Source: Kingdonia uniflora
Taxonomy: Eukaryota > Streptophyta > Magnoliopsida > Ranunculales > Circaeasteraceae
Assembly (NCBI GenBank): GCA_014058105.1
Contig: JACGCM010000560.1
Coordinates: 2,728,001 to 2,792,000 of the forward strand
Direction of reading: 5' to 3'
Length of the DNA stretch: 64,000 nt
Part shown: positions 46,891 through 56,974 of the stretch, one piece after another
How the letters are laid out: each line of letters begins with the position of its first letter
Position numbering within the stretch: the first letter of the stretch is position 1
Notes under the pieces: generated by a model
The model's database searches: none
What the model was told of the DNA's origin: nothing
What the model saw: only the letters and a program-made list of their open reading frames with translations
Translations under genes and position numbers: made by a program

Positions 46891-46949
46891 CAGATGGAGG
46901 TCAATGCCATTAATACTGGGGGCGAGAGTCTTGATCTTGATGACTGGCG

Positions 46950-48215
46950 AATACTATCCCTCGCTTATTTTAATAGTTTTACCCTCCCATAAGATCCCAA
47001 AGACAAATGTTCGTTACTGGAAAGCTGCCACAGATACACTATTCTCAAGGGAGTACTACACCGCAAATCCTCGAATGGCGTATACCTTCGATGCATCTCC
47101 CAAAATGAAGCCACTACCATACTTACCGAACTCCATGAAGGTACCTATGGTGCTCGCAATGCTGGTCGATCTATGGCTCTTCGAGCCCTAACACAAGGGT
47201 TATTTTGGCCTAATATGAAAAACAAGCTGAAGAGTATGTGAAATACTGTGATAAATGCCAACGTCACGCCCACGACAACCGAAGTCCTTTTCAAGACCTC
47301 CATTGCAGCCAAGTAGCTTGGCCGTTCAAAAGGTAGGCCATTGATCTGGTTGGCCACTTCCCCAAAGCATCGGGCAGACGAGACTACCTTCTAGAGCAAC
47401 AAATTACTTACTAAGTGGGTTAAAGCCGTGCCTCTATGTCGAATAAAAGAAGAAGAAGTCATTAAGTTCTTATGGTAAAATATCAAAACATGTTTTGGCT
47501 GCCCCCACATGATTCGATGGGATAACGGTCTACAGCTTGTTGGGAACAAAGTTCACAATTTCCTCATGAAGTATAACATCATCATCTCCCCTTCCACACC
47601 TTACTACCCTCAGGGGAATTGCCAGGTTGAAGTAATCAATAAAACTATAGTCGATGGTCTTAAGAAGCGCGTCGATGAGAAGAAAGGCCAATGGATTCAA
47701 GAACTACAACATGTACTATGGGCCTACCGTAACACACAAAGAAAGGTAACGGGCTGTACTCCTTTCCCCCTGGCTTACGGTACCAAAGCTGTGCTGCCTA
47801 CATAGTTTGAAATACCTACGCGCGACCCTGACCTTCCCTACGAAGATAACGAATTCGAACTGGGATGCAATATGTTATGGATTGATAAAACTAGAGACCG
47901 AGCCATCGCTAACCTCGGCTGTTAACATCTCTCTCTCTAGAATCCCTAAAACAAAAGAGTTTGACCACGCAGTTTCAATATTGGAGATCTGGTTCTTCGA
48001 TGAGTTACACCCTCGTCGATACCTCGCAACACCGGCAAGCTAGATGAGTTCTGGGAAGGACCATATGTCGTTCATGAAAAAACTGATAAAGGATCCTACT
48101 ATCTAATGACCAAAGCTGAGGAGCCTCTACCTAACCCTTGGAACACAATGGAGTTACTCTCATACAACAGGCCTCAACCACCACCTTGTTCAACTGATGT
48201 AAATACAGTATAATC
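46950..48215 (+). pseudogene. Integrase of E
   Basis: ILTELHEGTYGARNAGRSMA, LTQGLFWPNMK (zinc region), then MIRWDNGLQLVGNKVHNFLM, PYYPQGNCQVEVINKTIVDG (catalytic D and E in place), WIQELQHVLWAYRNTQRKVT and FPLAYGTKAVLPT. The end is EFWEGPYVVHEKTDKGSYYL and NPWNTMELLSYN. The first catalytic Asp region (LATSPKHRADE...) is frameshifted. The 98-codon open frame 47509-47805 is the best preserved part. Confidence 0.88.
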
Positions 48216-48271
48216 AATGAACATATTTTTTTATCCTATGAGCTTCATGTCCTATCTTAAAATGAACTTCT

Positions 48272-48790
48272 CGGTCTAACCTAAGTATCACGTCAACCGT
48301 TCGACCCGACAGGGGGCGACCTCAAAGTTTATCAAGGTTCCAATTCGAGCAAAATCGAAGGGCATGAATGGCTGAAAGACCAGACAATCAGGAATGCATT
48401 GGGGGCGTCCACATAATTCTTCATTTAGGCTCAATCCATCGGATAGACCCGGGGGCAACCTTCAAAGTTAAGCAAACTTCTTGCACAAACCAAAGTATCA
48501 TTCCTACCCTTCGACCCGACTGATACTTTGTGGCGACCTCAAAGTTTTTCAAGTTTCCAATTTGAGCAAACCCGAGTGGCATGAATGGCCGAAAGACCGG
48601 ACATTCAGGAATATATTGGAGGCGACCACATAGTGCTTCGTTTGGGTTCAATCCTGCGAATAGACCCGGGGGCGACCTTCGAGGCTCAATACACTTCTCG
48701 ACTCGGTCAAACCTCAGTATCATGTCAACCCTTCAAATTGACTGATACTCGGGGGTGACCTCGAAACTCTTCAAGGATCCAGTCAAACCC
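48272..48790 (+). repeat. Tandem repeat, 210-222-bp period, about 2.4 units (element E)
   Basis: Units contain aagtatcacgtcaacc..., ttcgacccgac, gcgacctcaaagttt, gcatgaatggc, gaaagaccgga, tagacccggggg. The same base falls at 48285, 48495 and 48717. It follows the end of pol, where D and B carry their 44-bp arrays, but the sequence is unrelated. Confidence 0.85.
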
Positions 48791-49860
48791 ATCAGAGTCG
48801 AATATTCTATACTTTTAATCGCACACGCAGCACATACAGACATATCAGCAATTCAAGTCAATTGCACGTAAGACATTCCAGTCCAATATATACCAACATA
48901 CAAAATACAAATACAAAAGAAGAAACGGTAGAGCAGAAATCCAAATCACCTATTTTTACAAGAAATCGAAGGACATAGCTGTTTGAATGGGTCAGATCTC
49001 TCAGCAACCACGAAGTGTTCTTCTCTCCTCTCTAACAAGCTCTACCTCAATAATGGCGTATGTGTTCCCTCTCTTTCTCCTTTGTTCTATCTATGATTGA
49101 GTATTTGGGAACAGTAAATTTTTCTCTCACCCCTTTAAATACCACCTCAGAAAAAAAAAACTGCCTTGATTTCCCCCACTCACCATCATTACCGCTCCTC
49201 CACTCCCCCATATTTTTCGGCTGAGATGTGTCTTGACAATATTACCCTCACTTCCCCCCATGTGTGTATCACACACTCACATCATGTAATACTTTCTTAT
49301 ACCTCATGAAGCTTCTGGCACACTGCCCAAAGTTGTCAACTCAAACCCACGTGTTACCTCCACCTCTGTCCCATACCCCGAGGAAACATTATGATAATCT
49401 ACAGTAGCTCACTGCCCTAGGGATAGAGCCCCCTCTGACATGTTTGCTATTACGGCTGCCTGATTTTGCAATCGAGGCATACGTACCTTCGACAATAGAA
49501 GATTCCAAGCCCACTCATGTATTCTTTTTTGAACCATCGCCTACACCCTACATCATCCCATCGTACATACACATTAAGTACTCGAACCTTCATTCAATAC
49601 TTTTCTTCATATAATTGAACCCAAGGTCCCATAATTTTTAGTCGTTTTCATTAAATAAGTTCGATGTTCGACAAGTTATACCGTGCCTACTATATCATTG
49701 TCTACAGCACCTAGTACGGTTTGACTATCATAAATTTAACGAACATATTTTTCATTCAGAAATAAAACAATAGCCCTCAGGCCTACAAAAAAGGAGAAAG
49801 AAAACCAATACCAGCAACAAAACAACACCTACATCAGCAACAACAAACACCACATCTACA
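48791..49860. other. Non-coding 3' region of E
   Basis: No convincing frame on either strand; the sequence is C- and T-rich on the + strand. By position it would hold aORF3 or aORF2 of E, but no similarity to those of B or D was seen. Confidence 0.4.
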
Positions 49861-49886
49861 CTACCGCAACTTTTTAGAGAACCCCC

Positions 49887-50210
49887 CTATTTGCATATGG
49901 GGCAGTTCTTGCAGAGCCCCACTTCATCCTTGACAGCATCCTCAGTATCCACTTGGTTGGTTGCCAGGATTTTCAGCAAAAAGTATCGATTATTTATGTT
50001 GGGACCCAACCACTGAAGCACCCACCACCAATGCTCCTGTGACATCCCACAGATAGGCTTTCCCGGTTCCAGTTTCACCAACTAAGGCAGCTCCCTGTTC
50101 AGGCCATGCTCCGAAAAGAACTTTTCCTTCATCACGTCCGTTTTCTCCTCTATACGCCGTTCCCTCGCCTCCATTCTTTTCCGGTACCTCGTATTCGGTG
50201 TAGTTTCCAT
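49887..50210 (-). pseudogene. aORF1 of element E
   Basis: ATG at 50210 (minus) opens METTPNTRYRKRMEARERRI, then FFSEHGLNRELP, one stop, LVKLEPGKPICGMSQEHWWW and VLQWLGPNINNRY. Its start (M-x-TTPN-x-x-Y-x-KRM) and the LExGxPIxG motif match aORF1 of F (50968-51306), which lies on the other strand about 750 bp away. It is antisense to gag-pol of E. Only one in-frame stop. Confidence 0.55.
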
Positions 50211-50352
50211 GGATTTGATTATTCAAAGAAGAAGATGATGATAGTCTGAAACCCCCCCTAACACCCACCATTTATACTTCGGTTAAGGGTCATTTGTTAC
50301 CTCTTAATCAATACTTCTCTTAATTACCTTCCTTAATTACTCCCATCGGAAT

Positions 50353-50885
50353 TGTAGGGGCCTAACTTTGTGACGGGGGGAAGTCGGCTCTTACACCACG
50401 GGGTTTAATCTTCAATCAAAGGAATATAAGCATACAATCTAGAGCGTGAATAATCTATAGACAATATACTTGCGTGGAGGCCTGAAATGTGACTATCCAT
50501 GACTTCTGTTGAGGATTTTTAAGTGCGTTTATATTTCTGTCGAGTAGTTAAAGGTTTGTGTACTGGGTTTTTACATGGTGATCGAAGGTAAACTTCAAAG
50601 GGGCTGGGGGAAATTTTATAACCTTCCATTGGTTCCCCATATCTCCTATTTGTAGAATATAGGAAAAGCTGAGTTACCAAGGTTAGATCATATTACAAGG
50701 GTACTATCCGGATATCCTGGCGTGGTTATGGGTGCCGAAAATGTTAGAACTGTCATTATAACAGTTGTTGGGTCTGTATCTGTACTTTGATACTGTAGCA
50801 GTAGTTGGCCCTGTAACTCCAGCTGCAAGGACCATCAACTGCGCTATCTATTCTAGTGAGCTGGCTATCTGTCCCATCATACTTT
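50353..50885 (-). repeat. 3' LTR (partial) of element F
   Basis: Opens TGTAGGGGCCTAACTTTG, like the inner (3') end of the H LTR (TGTAAGGGCCTAATTTCG), and shares ctcttacacca further in. The orientation is therefore minus. No primer site abuts it on the left, so it is the 3' LTR of a minus-strand element. The right end (expected ..TACA followed by a polypurine tract) could not be placed. Confidence 0.6.
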
Positions 50886-50967
50886 GACCATGTGTGGATA
50901 TGGTCAAAGTTTTTTCTGTTGCGATTATTCTCTTCTCTTCCTTCTACATTTCCTAAAAAAGTCTATG

Positions 50968-51306
50968 AATACCACTCCGAACAAGCCCTACCAAAAAAGA
51001 ATGGGATTCACTCGAGATAGTCGTATAGGGCGAAAGATAACTGAATTGCATGTGAAGTTCTTCGGCCATCATGATCTCGACTGGGATATTCCTGAGATGG
51101 TAGAGTTGGAGGCTGGAGAACCCATCAATGGGGAGCCTTACTCTTACTTTTGGGCAGAGCTGAAGTACCATTTTGCGATTGCTGAAAAATGCTACCCCTA
51201 CCTATCGCCTCTAGCTAAGTGTCTCGTTCGTGCAGAAGAGGAGATCAAGGAGCAAGGCTTTGCAATTGGAACTGGCCCATTTGAAAATAGGGCAGGCTTT
51301 TATTGA
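50968..51306 (+). CDS. aORF1 of element F (112 aa, open)
   Basis: MNTTPNKPYQKRMGF..., KITELHVKFFGHHDLDWDIP, EMVELEAGEPINGEPYSYFW, AELKYHFAIAEKCYPYLSPL, then a C-terminal tail. The KxxELxxKFFGxHxLD part links it to aORF1 of A, B and D; the LEAGEPINGEPY part links it to E and to 51907-52283. Unbroken, with no recognised domain. An upstream frame extends to 50884, but the ATG at 50968 matches the E start. Confidence 0.6.
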   Translation, partial: NTTPNKPYQKRMGFTRDSRIGRKITELHVKFFGHHDLDWDIPEMVELEAGEPINGEPYSYFWAELKYHFAIAEKCYPYLSPLAKCLVRAEEEIKEQGFAIGTGPFENRAGFY

Positions 51307-51906
51307 GGCAGTGGTAAAGGTGATGGTGATAGTGCAGGTTTTTTTTTTTGTATTGCAGGGTTGTATTTGGAGGTTTATGTTTTCTTGCTGTGGTTTGAAT
51401 GTATTTGGGTTTGTAAAATTGTTGTTTTGGTTATTGTACTTTGGAGAATGGAATGGAAATAATACTTTTGCTGAAATTTTATGTAATTGTATCTGGTGGT
51501 TATTGTAGAGGAGTAGGCTAGTAAGCACAAAAACGAATTTATCTCATCGAATAATACCGTTAGTATTGATTACTGCTGGAAAAGGTTACCTTAAAGTATA
51601 GTGATATGGTCGTAGATAATTAACCGTGCATTAACCAAAACTTAGGGAGGTGGTGTAGGTCGATGGTTCGATACTGGGGAGTTGGTCGATTGCGTGTCCT
51701 CGTAAATGGTGTTTCCTTGCACATACAGATGAAACTGTTACGTCTAGGAAGTTGTAAAGGTTGGACTGTTGAGTTTTCAAGGAGGGAAACTGAAGACAAC
51801 AATTAATTTGGCTTGGGAAGAGGGAAAGTTGAAATCTTCCTTTATGTATAAAAGAAGCTATTGTGAAGAGGATTTTTCATAGTTCTGCATTCTTCTTCTG
51901 AACATA

Positions 51907-52283
51907 ATGTCCGCTTCTTCGTCCAACGACAATTCTAAAAGACATTGGAATTGCGGGGGAGGTTTCTTATCGACCAGGACAATGATACCGAGATGTTGGA
52001 TCTCTTTAAAGCAGAACCCGGGGAGCCTATTGCTGGAATGTCATTTGCCTATTGGTGAGGGATTTTTTAGATGATGGGTCCATTTCAGGGCCATCGTTTG
52101 TATTTGCTGGAGTTATTTTTAGAGGTGATGGTAGAGCAGGAGGATGCTGCTACTGAGGCTAGAAGGGTGGAGGAGGCTGCTGCTGTGGCTAAGAACGGGG
52201 AGGGGCGTCCTATGACAAATAGGGACCTCTTGAGCTGCTTTGGTAATTGTTTAGATATGGTATTGTGTAGGGTACTTGTATGA
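51907..52283 (+). pseudogene. Second aORF1-like frame of F
   Basis: Starts MSASSSNDNSKRHW, shifts frame, then FLIDQDNDTEMLDLFKAEPG, EPIAGMSFAYW, a stop, and GHRLYLLELFLEVMVEQEDA. The EPGEPIxGM-[x3]-YW motif marks it as a relative of the preceding frame. Broken by a frameshift and a stop. Confidence 0.5.
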
Positions 52284-52386
52284 ACTGTTGGAATTGTACT
52301 GTGCTATTTTAAAGTTAATGAAATTGGGTGTTGGTAGTATAATCTGTCAAATTATTTTTTAGTTCTGTGTGCAAGTAGAATTGTGA

Positions 52387-52541
52387 ATGTTTGAAGTATA
52401 ATTTTGATCTTTTGAAGTAATAGGCTTGAACTATCGAAGTAGGAGGTCTAATCTGTCAAAAATAAAAGTTTTGATCTATCGATGTAAAAGGTCTGATCTG
52501 TCAAAGTTAAAGATTTGATCTGTCGAAGTAATAAAGACATA
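52387..52541 (+). repeat. Minisatellite, 22-bp period, about 6-7 units (element F)
   Basis: Units such as gtctgatctgtcaaagttaa and atttgatctgtcgaagtaat step by 22-23 bp (52409, 52431, 52453, 52476, 52498, 52520). The period is half of the 44-bp arrays of B and D, but it lies between antisense ORFs, not behind pol. Confidence 0.8.
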
Positions 52542-53102
52542 AAATTTTGAGCTGTCGAATGATCTGCAGATTAAATGTTCGAGATATTTGGGAATTGATT
52601 GTGAGGGTATCTGTTGTTGATTGTTTGAGACACGGTATAGTCGATTACTTGTGTACACGAAGTGTACATGTCAAAGATTTTACTGGATTTGGCTGGACCG
52701 ACCGATAGCCCGAACAGCTGGTCTGTCAGGATAGTACGTGCGTCTGGGGCAGTGTACCATGCAGGTAATCATGAATTTTTTCCTCATTCTATGGAAAAGT
52801 TGGGATTTGATTGGGTGGTTTCGAATGAGGGTGAAAAGGTTCGAGATGCTTTAAATTTACAGCTAATTCGAAGTGAGCGTGCAGTTTACACGTGAGGGAT
52901 ATGAGGGGTAACTCAGTCAAAATACATTGTAGCCAAAAAGTCAGGGTAGTGGGGGTGTGGTAATGATAGTGGTTTGAAAATTGAGGAGGTTTTGGCTTTC
53001 CGAGAAGGTATATAAATGAGGAGGAAGTAACCACTGTACTGTTCATAGAGAGAAAACCAAAGAGTGAGAGGGAGAAAACATGCACCATTATCTCTGAAAC
53101 TT

Positions 53103-53650
53103 GGGAGAAGTTGCTGAAGTTGCTGCGGGGTACGGACTGTTTTGCGGCTTCGATTGTGCTTCTGCTAACACAGGTAAGTTAATTGACCTTTGTTTGAATT
53201 TGTTCTGCTTCTCCTTCTGTATCTGTAAGTAGAATCGTATGGGTTCATAATTGAGAGGTTAGAATTAAGGAGGGGAGGAACTCAGACGTCTGGGTTCAAG
53301 CCCATTTAAGTTTTTTGAGGGTATTGTCGGAGGGACTATTTTTGGGGTCGAGTTTTCGATAGTGTTTATGTCTGCTAGAGGGGGAAAATGAGATATGGGC
53401 TATTTACACGTGATTATCAAATGTATCGAGCTAATTGCGTACCTCTTCTTCTGTAGGATAAGATGCGTACCCGTCGAGCTTCGAGAATGAGGCTGATAGA
53501 TGAGAAAGTCAGACAAAATTAGGCTAGTATTTCTGGTCGTACTCCGATGGACGAGGGTAGCGACTTAGAAGTGTTAAATGTTATAACTGATGTGCCTTTA
53601 GCCTTGGTAGTTCTGGCAGGTAGGGTTCCGATTACTAGACGTCGTTATAC
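53103..53650 (+). pseudogene. aORF2 region of F, with an intron
   Basis: A possible exon ends at an ACACAG/GTAAGT donor (53174). An acceptor TTCTTCTGTAG ends at 53456, and the next exon opens with ATG at 53463 (MRTRRASRMRLIDEKVRQN, then a stop). The start resembles the basic N-terminus of aORF2 in A, B and D. The frame resumes as GRTPMDEGSDLEVLNVITDV and is cut near 53650, where B gag begins. Confidence 0.5.
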
Positions 53651-55038
53651 GGTCATGATATCAGACTTTGTGGTGTATGCAATATGGTATGCTTTCAATG
53701 GGTTGGAGGTACTGGGCATTTTAAAAGAATTTATTCTTCTAAAGCGTGAGATATTGGCTGGCTATTGTAACAGATAATTTGAGATGACATGGCTTCGGTA
53801 AGTTACTGCCTCTCCGAGGTCAATCTTCATTATATTTAATCCATTTTCTATCTCCTCAGTAATCTGTAGTACGATTGAAACCTTATTCTGTAGATTGATC
53901 TCTTGCTGTCAGGATTAATTTCCGGGGCTTCTGTCTTCCGGTTAACATCCGTTTGAGATTGATATAGCCATTTACCTTTTTGATCATGTCCTCCAGGGTC
54001 GCGGGTTTGTTGAGAATTAGGTGTTCCTTCGCTCGACCTTCCACGAGTAAGCCATTCCTAAAGGCCAAAACAGTAATCTTCTGATCAAATCAATTTACCT
54101 TTCTGGCCAACTCCAGGAATTTCTTATTGAACGATCTAAGGTTCTCTCCCAACATTATTTAAGGCTAAAAAAAGAATAGAGATTTTCCTCTTTGTCTCTG
54201 TTGTGCAAGTAGTTCTTGACGAAAAGTTCCCGTAACTGTTCGAATATGTAAATGAACTCTTATTGTAGCGAGTGGAACCACCGCAAAGGTTCGCCCTAGA
54301 GATTGGTAGGAAATAAATGACATAAAATGTAGTTCGATATAGAATGCAAGCCTAAAGCGTCCTAGAATTATTGAATGTGTTCCACAGGATCTGTTCCTCT
54401 GTACTTTCAGATTTTTGGGGTGTGAAAACCGGTGGGAACTTTGTTGTTTTTTTATAAATCCTGAGCTATCGGGCTCCCCTGATGCCTGTTGTAGATGCCT
54501 TTGGCAGTTTAAATCTAGGCTTCAAATAATTCTTTTATACGCTTTTTGATATGCTCCTGTGTCACGAACTGACGAGCTATGATAGTCTGACGTGGGATAC
54601 ATCCTTCTCAAAGAATATGTTTGTCACTTCCTTTACTTAGTCATTCACGTACAGGAATGTGAACTCTCTCACGGGGTGGGTCCTTAGCTTGCCTGACTTT
54701 GACGGGAATGCCATCAACTTCTTGTTGGACTCCTGGTATCTGTACGAGTTCGGGCCCCAGCTGATTATGATTGGACCGACATCAATTCCCTGGCTATTAC
54801 CTCAAGATCCCAGTCTGTCTTGAATGAAAACTCTTAAGGTGGCTGACAGTGCATCTTTATTCTTTTGGGCTGCCATCTGTTATCCCTGCAGAACTTTCAG
54901 CGCATCTCTTACATCTGCCAGATATTATTCTAGAACAACCAATCTTTCTGTCTCAGAGTTTATAGTAGCTCGTAATTCTGCTAATGTGGTGCTTCCTTCT
55001 ACTGTGTCAACTAGTGCATTCTGGTCTGGAAGCGACAT
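53651..55038 (-). pseudogene. gag of element B, N-terminal and central part
   Basis: ATG at 55038 (minus) starts MSLPDQNALVDTVEGSTT, then TLAELRATINSETERLVVLE, a stop, and VLQGxQMAAQKNKDALSATL. Further left are NKPATLEDMIKKVNGYINLK (open frame 54068-53883), NAQYLQPIESIPYCIHHKV and YHD near 53656. It is then cut by the E/F composite; the next residues (QRLLEYIFTDGR) lie at 43976. Same order as D gag. Several stops. Confidence 0.85.
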
Positions 55039-55093
55039 TCTATGAAGAAAGTAAGTATCAACTATATCTAAGAATTGAGGCTAATTGTCAGAG

Positions 55094-55113
55094 TTCCCAC
55101 AGACGATGCCAAA
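55094..55113 (-). other. Primer-binding site of B
   Basis: The minus strand reads TTTGGCATCGTCTGTGGGAA next to the 5' LTR, one base away from the H form. Confidence 0.72.
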
Positions 55114-55659
55114 TATAAGAACCTAATTTTATATATCAAACTTAGTCTCTCACACCAAAGATAATTAGACCGCTATCAAGTAATTGTTAACACGAGATTT
55201 GGCGTGAAAAACCTTTGAATAGGTTAAAAACCATAACCTCTCTTGAGGATTTTAGAAAGAGATATTATTAATGATGGCTAGCAGTTACAAAGATTGCTCT
55301 GGATAGTTATGTGTAAAGTTTCTGGATAGAATTCTCTATCCTTAATATGTAGTTCTTTAGTCCTATTTATAGGCCTTATAATATGACCATTTGACGACCA
55401 TTATTACTTTTAATGACGAACGTTACAATATGATTTAGATGAGTATTTGAACTGATTGTGTAACGATCTAATCCTCCTATTTTGTAATGGCTGAGTACTT
55501 GTTGAATCGAGTTGCTGGAATGGAGGTCGAGAATGAGAAATAAATTCTTCTTTGTAGATGTTCCATAGTATGCCATGTGATCGTATGTTTATGAGGTCGA
55601 GTAAATGTATGATGGTCGAAGCTGAGGTTTGAGTTCAAAATATGGAATAGACCACTACA
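55114..55659 (-). repeat. 5' LTR of element B (546 bp)
   Basis: On the + strand it opens TATAAGAACC, where the 3' LTR has TGTAAGAACC, so its terminal TG has become TA. It closes ACCACTACA. It pairs with 16269-16825. A TATA box (TATAAATA, minus) lies at 55364-55371. Confidence 0.9.
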
Positions 55660-56240
55660 GTAGTTACATCCGAGTATTATAATAAAATTTTCCCGTACGT
55701 TATCGTCGTAACAAAATGTTCGTACAAGTTCAAGAACAAAAGTGTTTTGTCTTCATCGCCAACAATTTTCTCTAGATTCACCAAGTCGGCTAATAACTTG
55801 GTGAAATCATTCAAGTGCTCAGACATATAAATCCATTATTTCATCGTGAAGCAATAAAGCTTCCTCTTCAGATGGAGTTGATTTTGGATGCTCTTCACCA
55901 AATACTTCTCTAAAATCCTCCAAATTTCCTTTGCCAAGGTTTTGTTCATTACATGGTGTTTTATATCTTAAGCAAGACATGAGCGGATTTGACCACAAAC
56001 CCTTTTGTTCATCTTCTTCCAAACACTCTCCTCTACCTCATCCGGTTTGTCTCCTAACACCTTATCTAAGTCTAGTTGACTTAGCGCATCAATAACCTCG
56101 CATCGCCAAATGTCAAAGTTATTGGTGACGTTGAATTTCTCAAGTTCTATTTTTGCGTTGTTAAACATCACCATTGTATTTTGATTAGGCGTCGAGGAAC
56201 TAGGTTCTATTGAAGAACTAGTTTCATCTCCTTCTACCAC
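55660..56240 (-). pseudogene. Ty1/copia gag (element C), N-terminal part
   Basis: The frame from 56240 reads MVEGDETSSSIEPSSSTPNQ..., then LEKFNVTNNFDIWRCEVIDA, LSQLDLDKVLGDKPDEVEES and VWKKMNKRVCGQIRSCLA: the UBN2/copia gag core with its W...C...L pattern. Past a stop come LAKEIWRILEKYLVKSIQNQ, LHLKRKLY and LNDFTKLLADLVNLEKIVGD. It is cut at 55665 by element B and continues at 16268. Confidence 0.9.
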
Positions 56241-56347
56241 GGTTCCCCCAATTTTTATATACTAACCGAAATTAAAAACCCAAATGAAATCGAGATAAGT
56301 CGACGCTACCTCAATTTCGCGCACTACCGAGAAACCAACCACGTTCT

Positions 56348-56960
56348 TGTAGGGGACTACCCCTCAATCTTACCTAAATCGAGCTCTCTCCATTTCAAAC
56401 TACCTCCATGTCAGACTCACGCATTCTCCACATGACTTTTCCAGTCAACATTGCCACATACTCCACGAACTGATAAAAAATGTGGGTAAAGCTCAAACCA
56501 AAAAACCTGAACAAGTCAAAGCCATTTGTTTCTCTCGAACTCAGTAGTTACTTAGTCAACCGTCACTAACCACATTGTTCGGAGAATGTGCTCCAACACG
56601 ATGAAGAACTGCAAAAAAGGCCTATATAAAGAAAAAATTCCAAAAAAAATAATGACCAGAAAATTACATGAGAAATCACCAGAAAAACTTTATTTTCTAG
56701 ATTCTCAAAAACTCCAAACTTCTTATTCACAAGGTCAATTTTCAAGTCCAGAGATCACTTCTAATAAGATATCAGCCTCAAACAATAAACGTCACTATTA
56801 CTAAAATCCTCATCTCGATGTAGTGGTTTTTAACCTATTCATAGGTTTTCCACGCTAAACACCTATGTTTTTTCTTATTTTCAATTAGATTTTGTCACAG
56901 GTACATTGGTGTAAGAGCTAATTCCAGGCCACTTCGAGCTCACGGAATTAGGCCATTACA
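56348..56960 (+). repeat. Solo LTR I of a Tat-type element (613 bp)
   Basis: Opens TGTAGGGGACTACCCCTC, similar to the LTR start of A, and closes GGCCATTACA. It carries the conserved block gtttttaacctattcatagg and the ttggtgtaagagctaa block. Bordered by gttct (56343-56347) and gctct (56961-56965), 4 of 5. No internal sequence on either side, so it was formed by LTR-LTR recombination. It lies immediately downstream of the copia C primer site. Confidence 0.85.
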
Positions 56961-56974
56961 GCTCTGATACCAAT
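56961..56974 (-). other. Primer-binding site of copia element C (tRNA-iMet)
   Basis: The minus strand reads TTGGTATCAGAGC directly after the 5' LTR. TGGTATCAGAGC is complementary to the 3' end of initiator tRNA-Met, the usual primer of plant copia elements. Confidence 0.92.

Larger units (their letters stand above)
43977..50352 (+). mobile_element. Tat-type retrotransposon fragment E (5' truncated, plus strand)
   Basis: Begins abruptly inside gag, with no 5' LTR, and runs through protease, RT, RNase H and integrase to a 210-222-bp repeat and an antisense ORF. It ends at 50352 against the LTR of F. Its gag-pol is closer to the general Tat pattern than to B or D in detail, so it is another subfamily. 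Together with F it fills a gap in the gag of B. Confidence 0.7.
50886..53650 (-). mobile_element. Tat-type fragment F: antisense-gene region only
   Basis: To the right of the F LTR come three reading frames on the + strand, thus antisense to F, in the aORF1/aORF1-like/aORF2 order. No gag or pol of F is left. The right boundary, near 53650, is the point where gag of B resumes. E and F thus meet head to head with their antisense ends together. Confidence 0.55.
16269..55659 (-). mobile_element. Ty3/gypsy Tat-type retrotransposon B, 39.4 kb including nested insertions
   Basis: LTRs at 16269-16825 and 55114-55659, bordered by atagt (16264-16268) and gtagt (55660-55664), a 4 of 5 match. Without D (22478-37507) and the E/F composite (about 43977-53650) the element is about 14.7 kb. 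Order on the minus strand: LTR, primer site, gag (split by E/F), protease, RT (internally deleted), RNase H, integrase, 44-bp tandem repeat, then antisense genes on the + strand (aORF3 split by D, aORF2, aORF1), polypurine tract, LTR. Large size, an extra archaeal-type RNase H and antisense ORFs fit the Tat lineage. Confidence 0.9.

Noticed and set aside
50990..51171. Minus-strand frame opposite aORF1 of F
   Set aside because: The plus-strand frame matches E, A, B and D; the minus one matches nothing.
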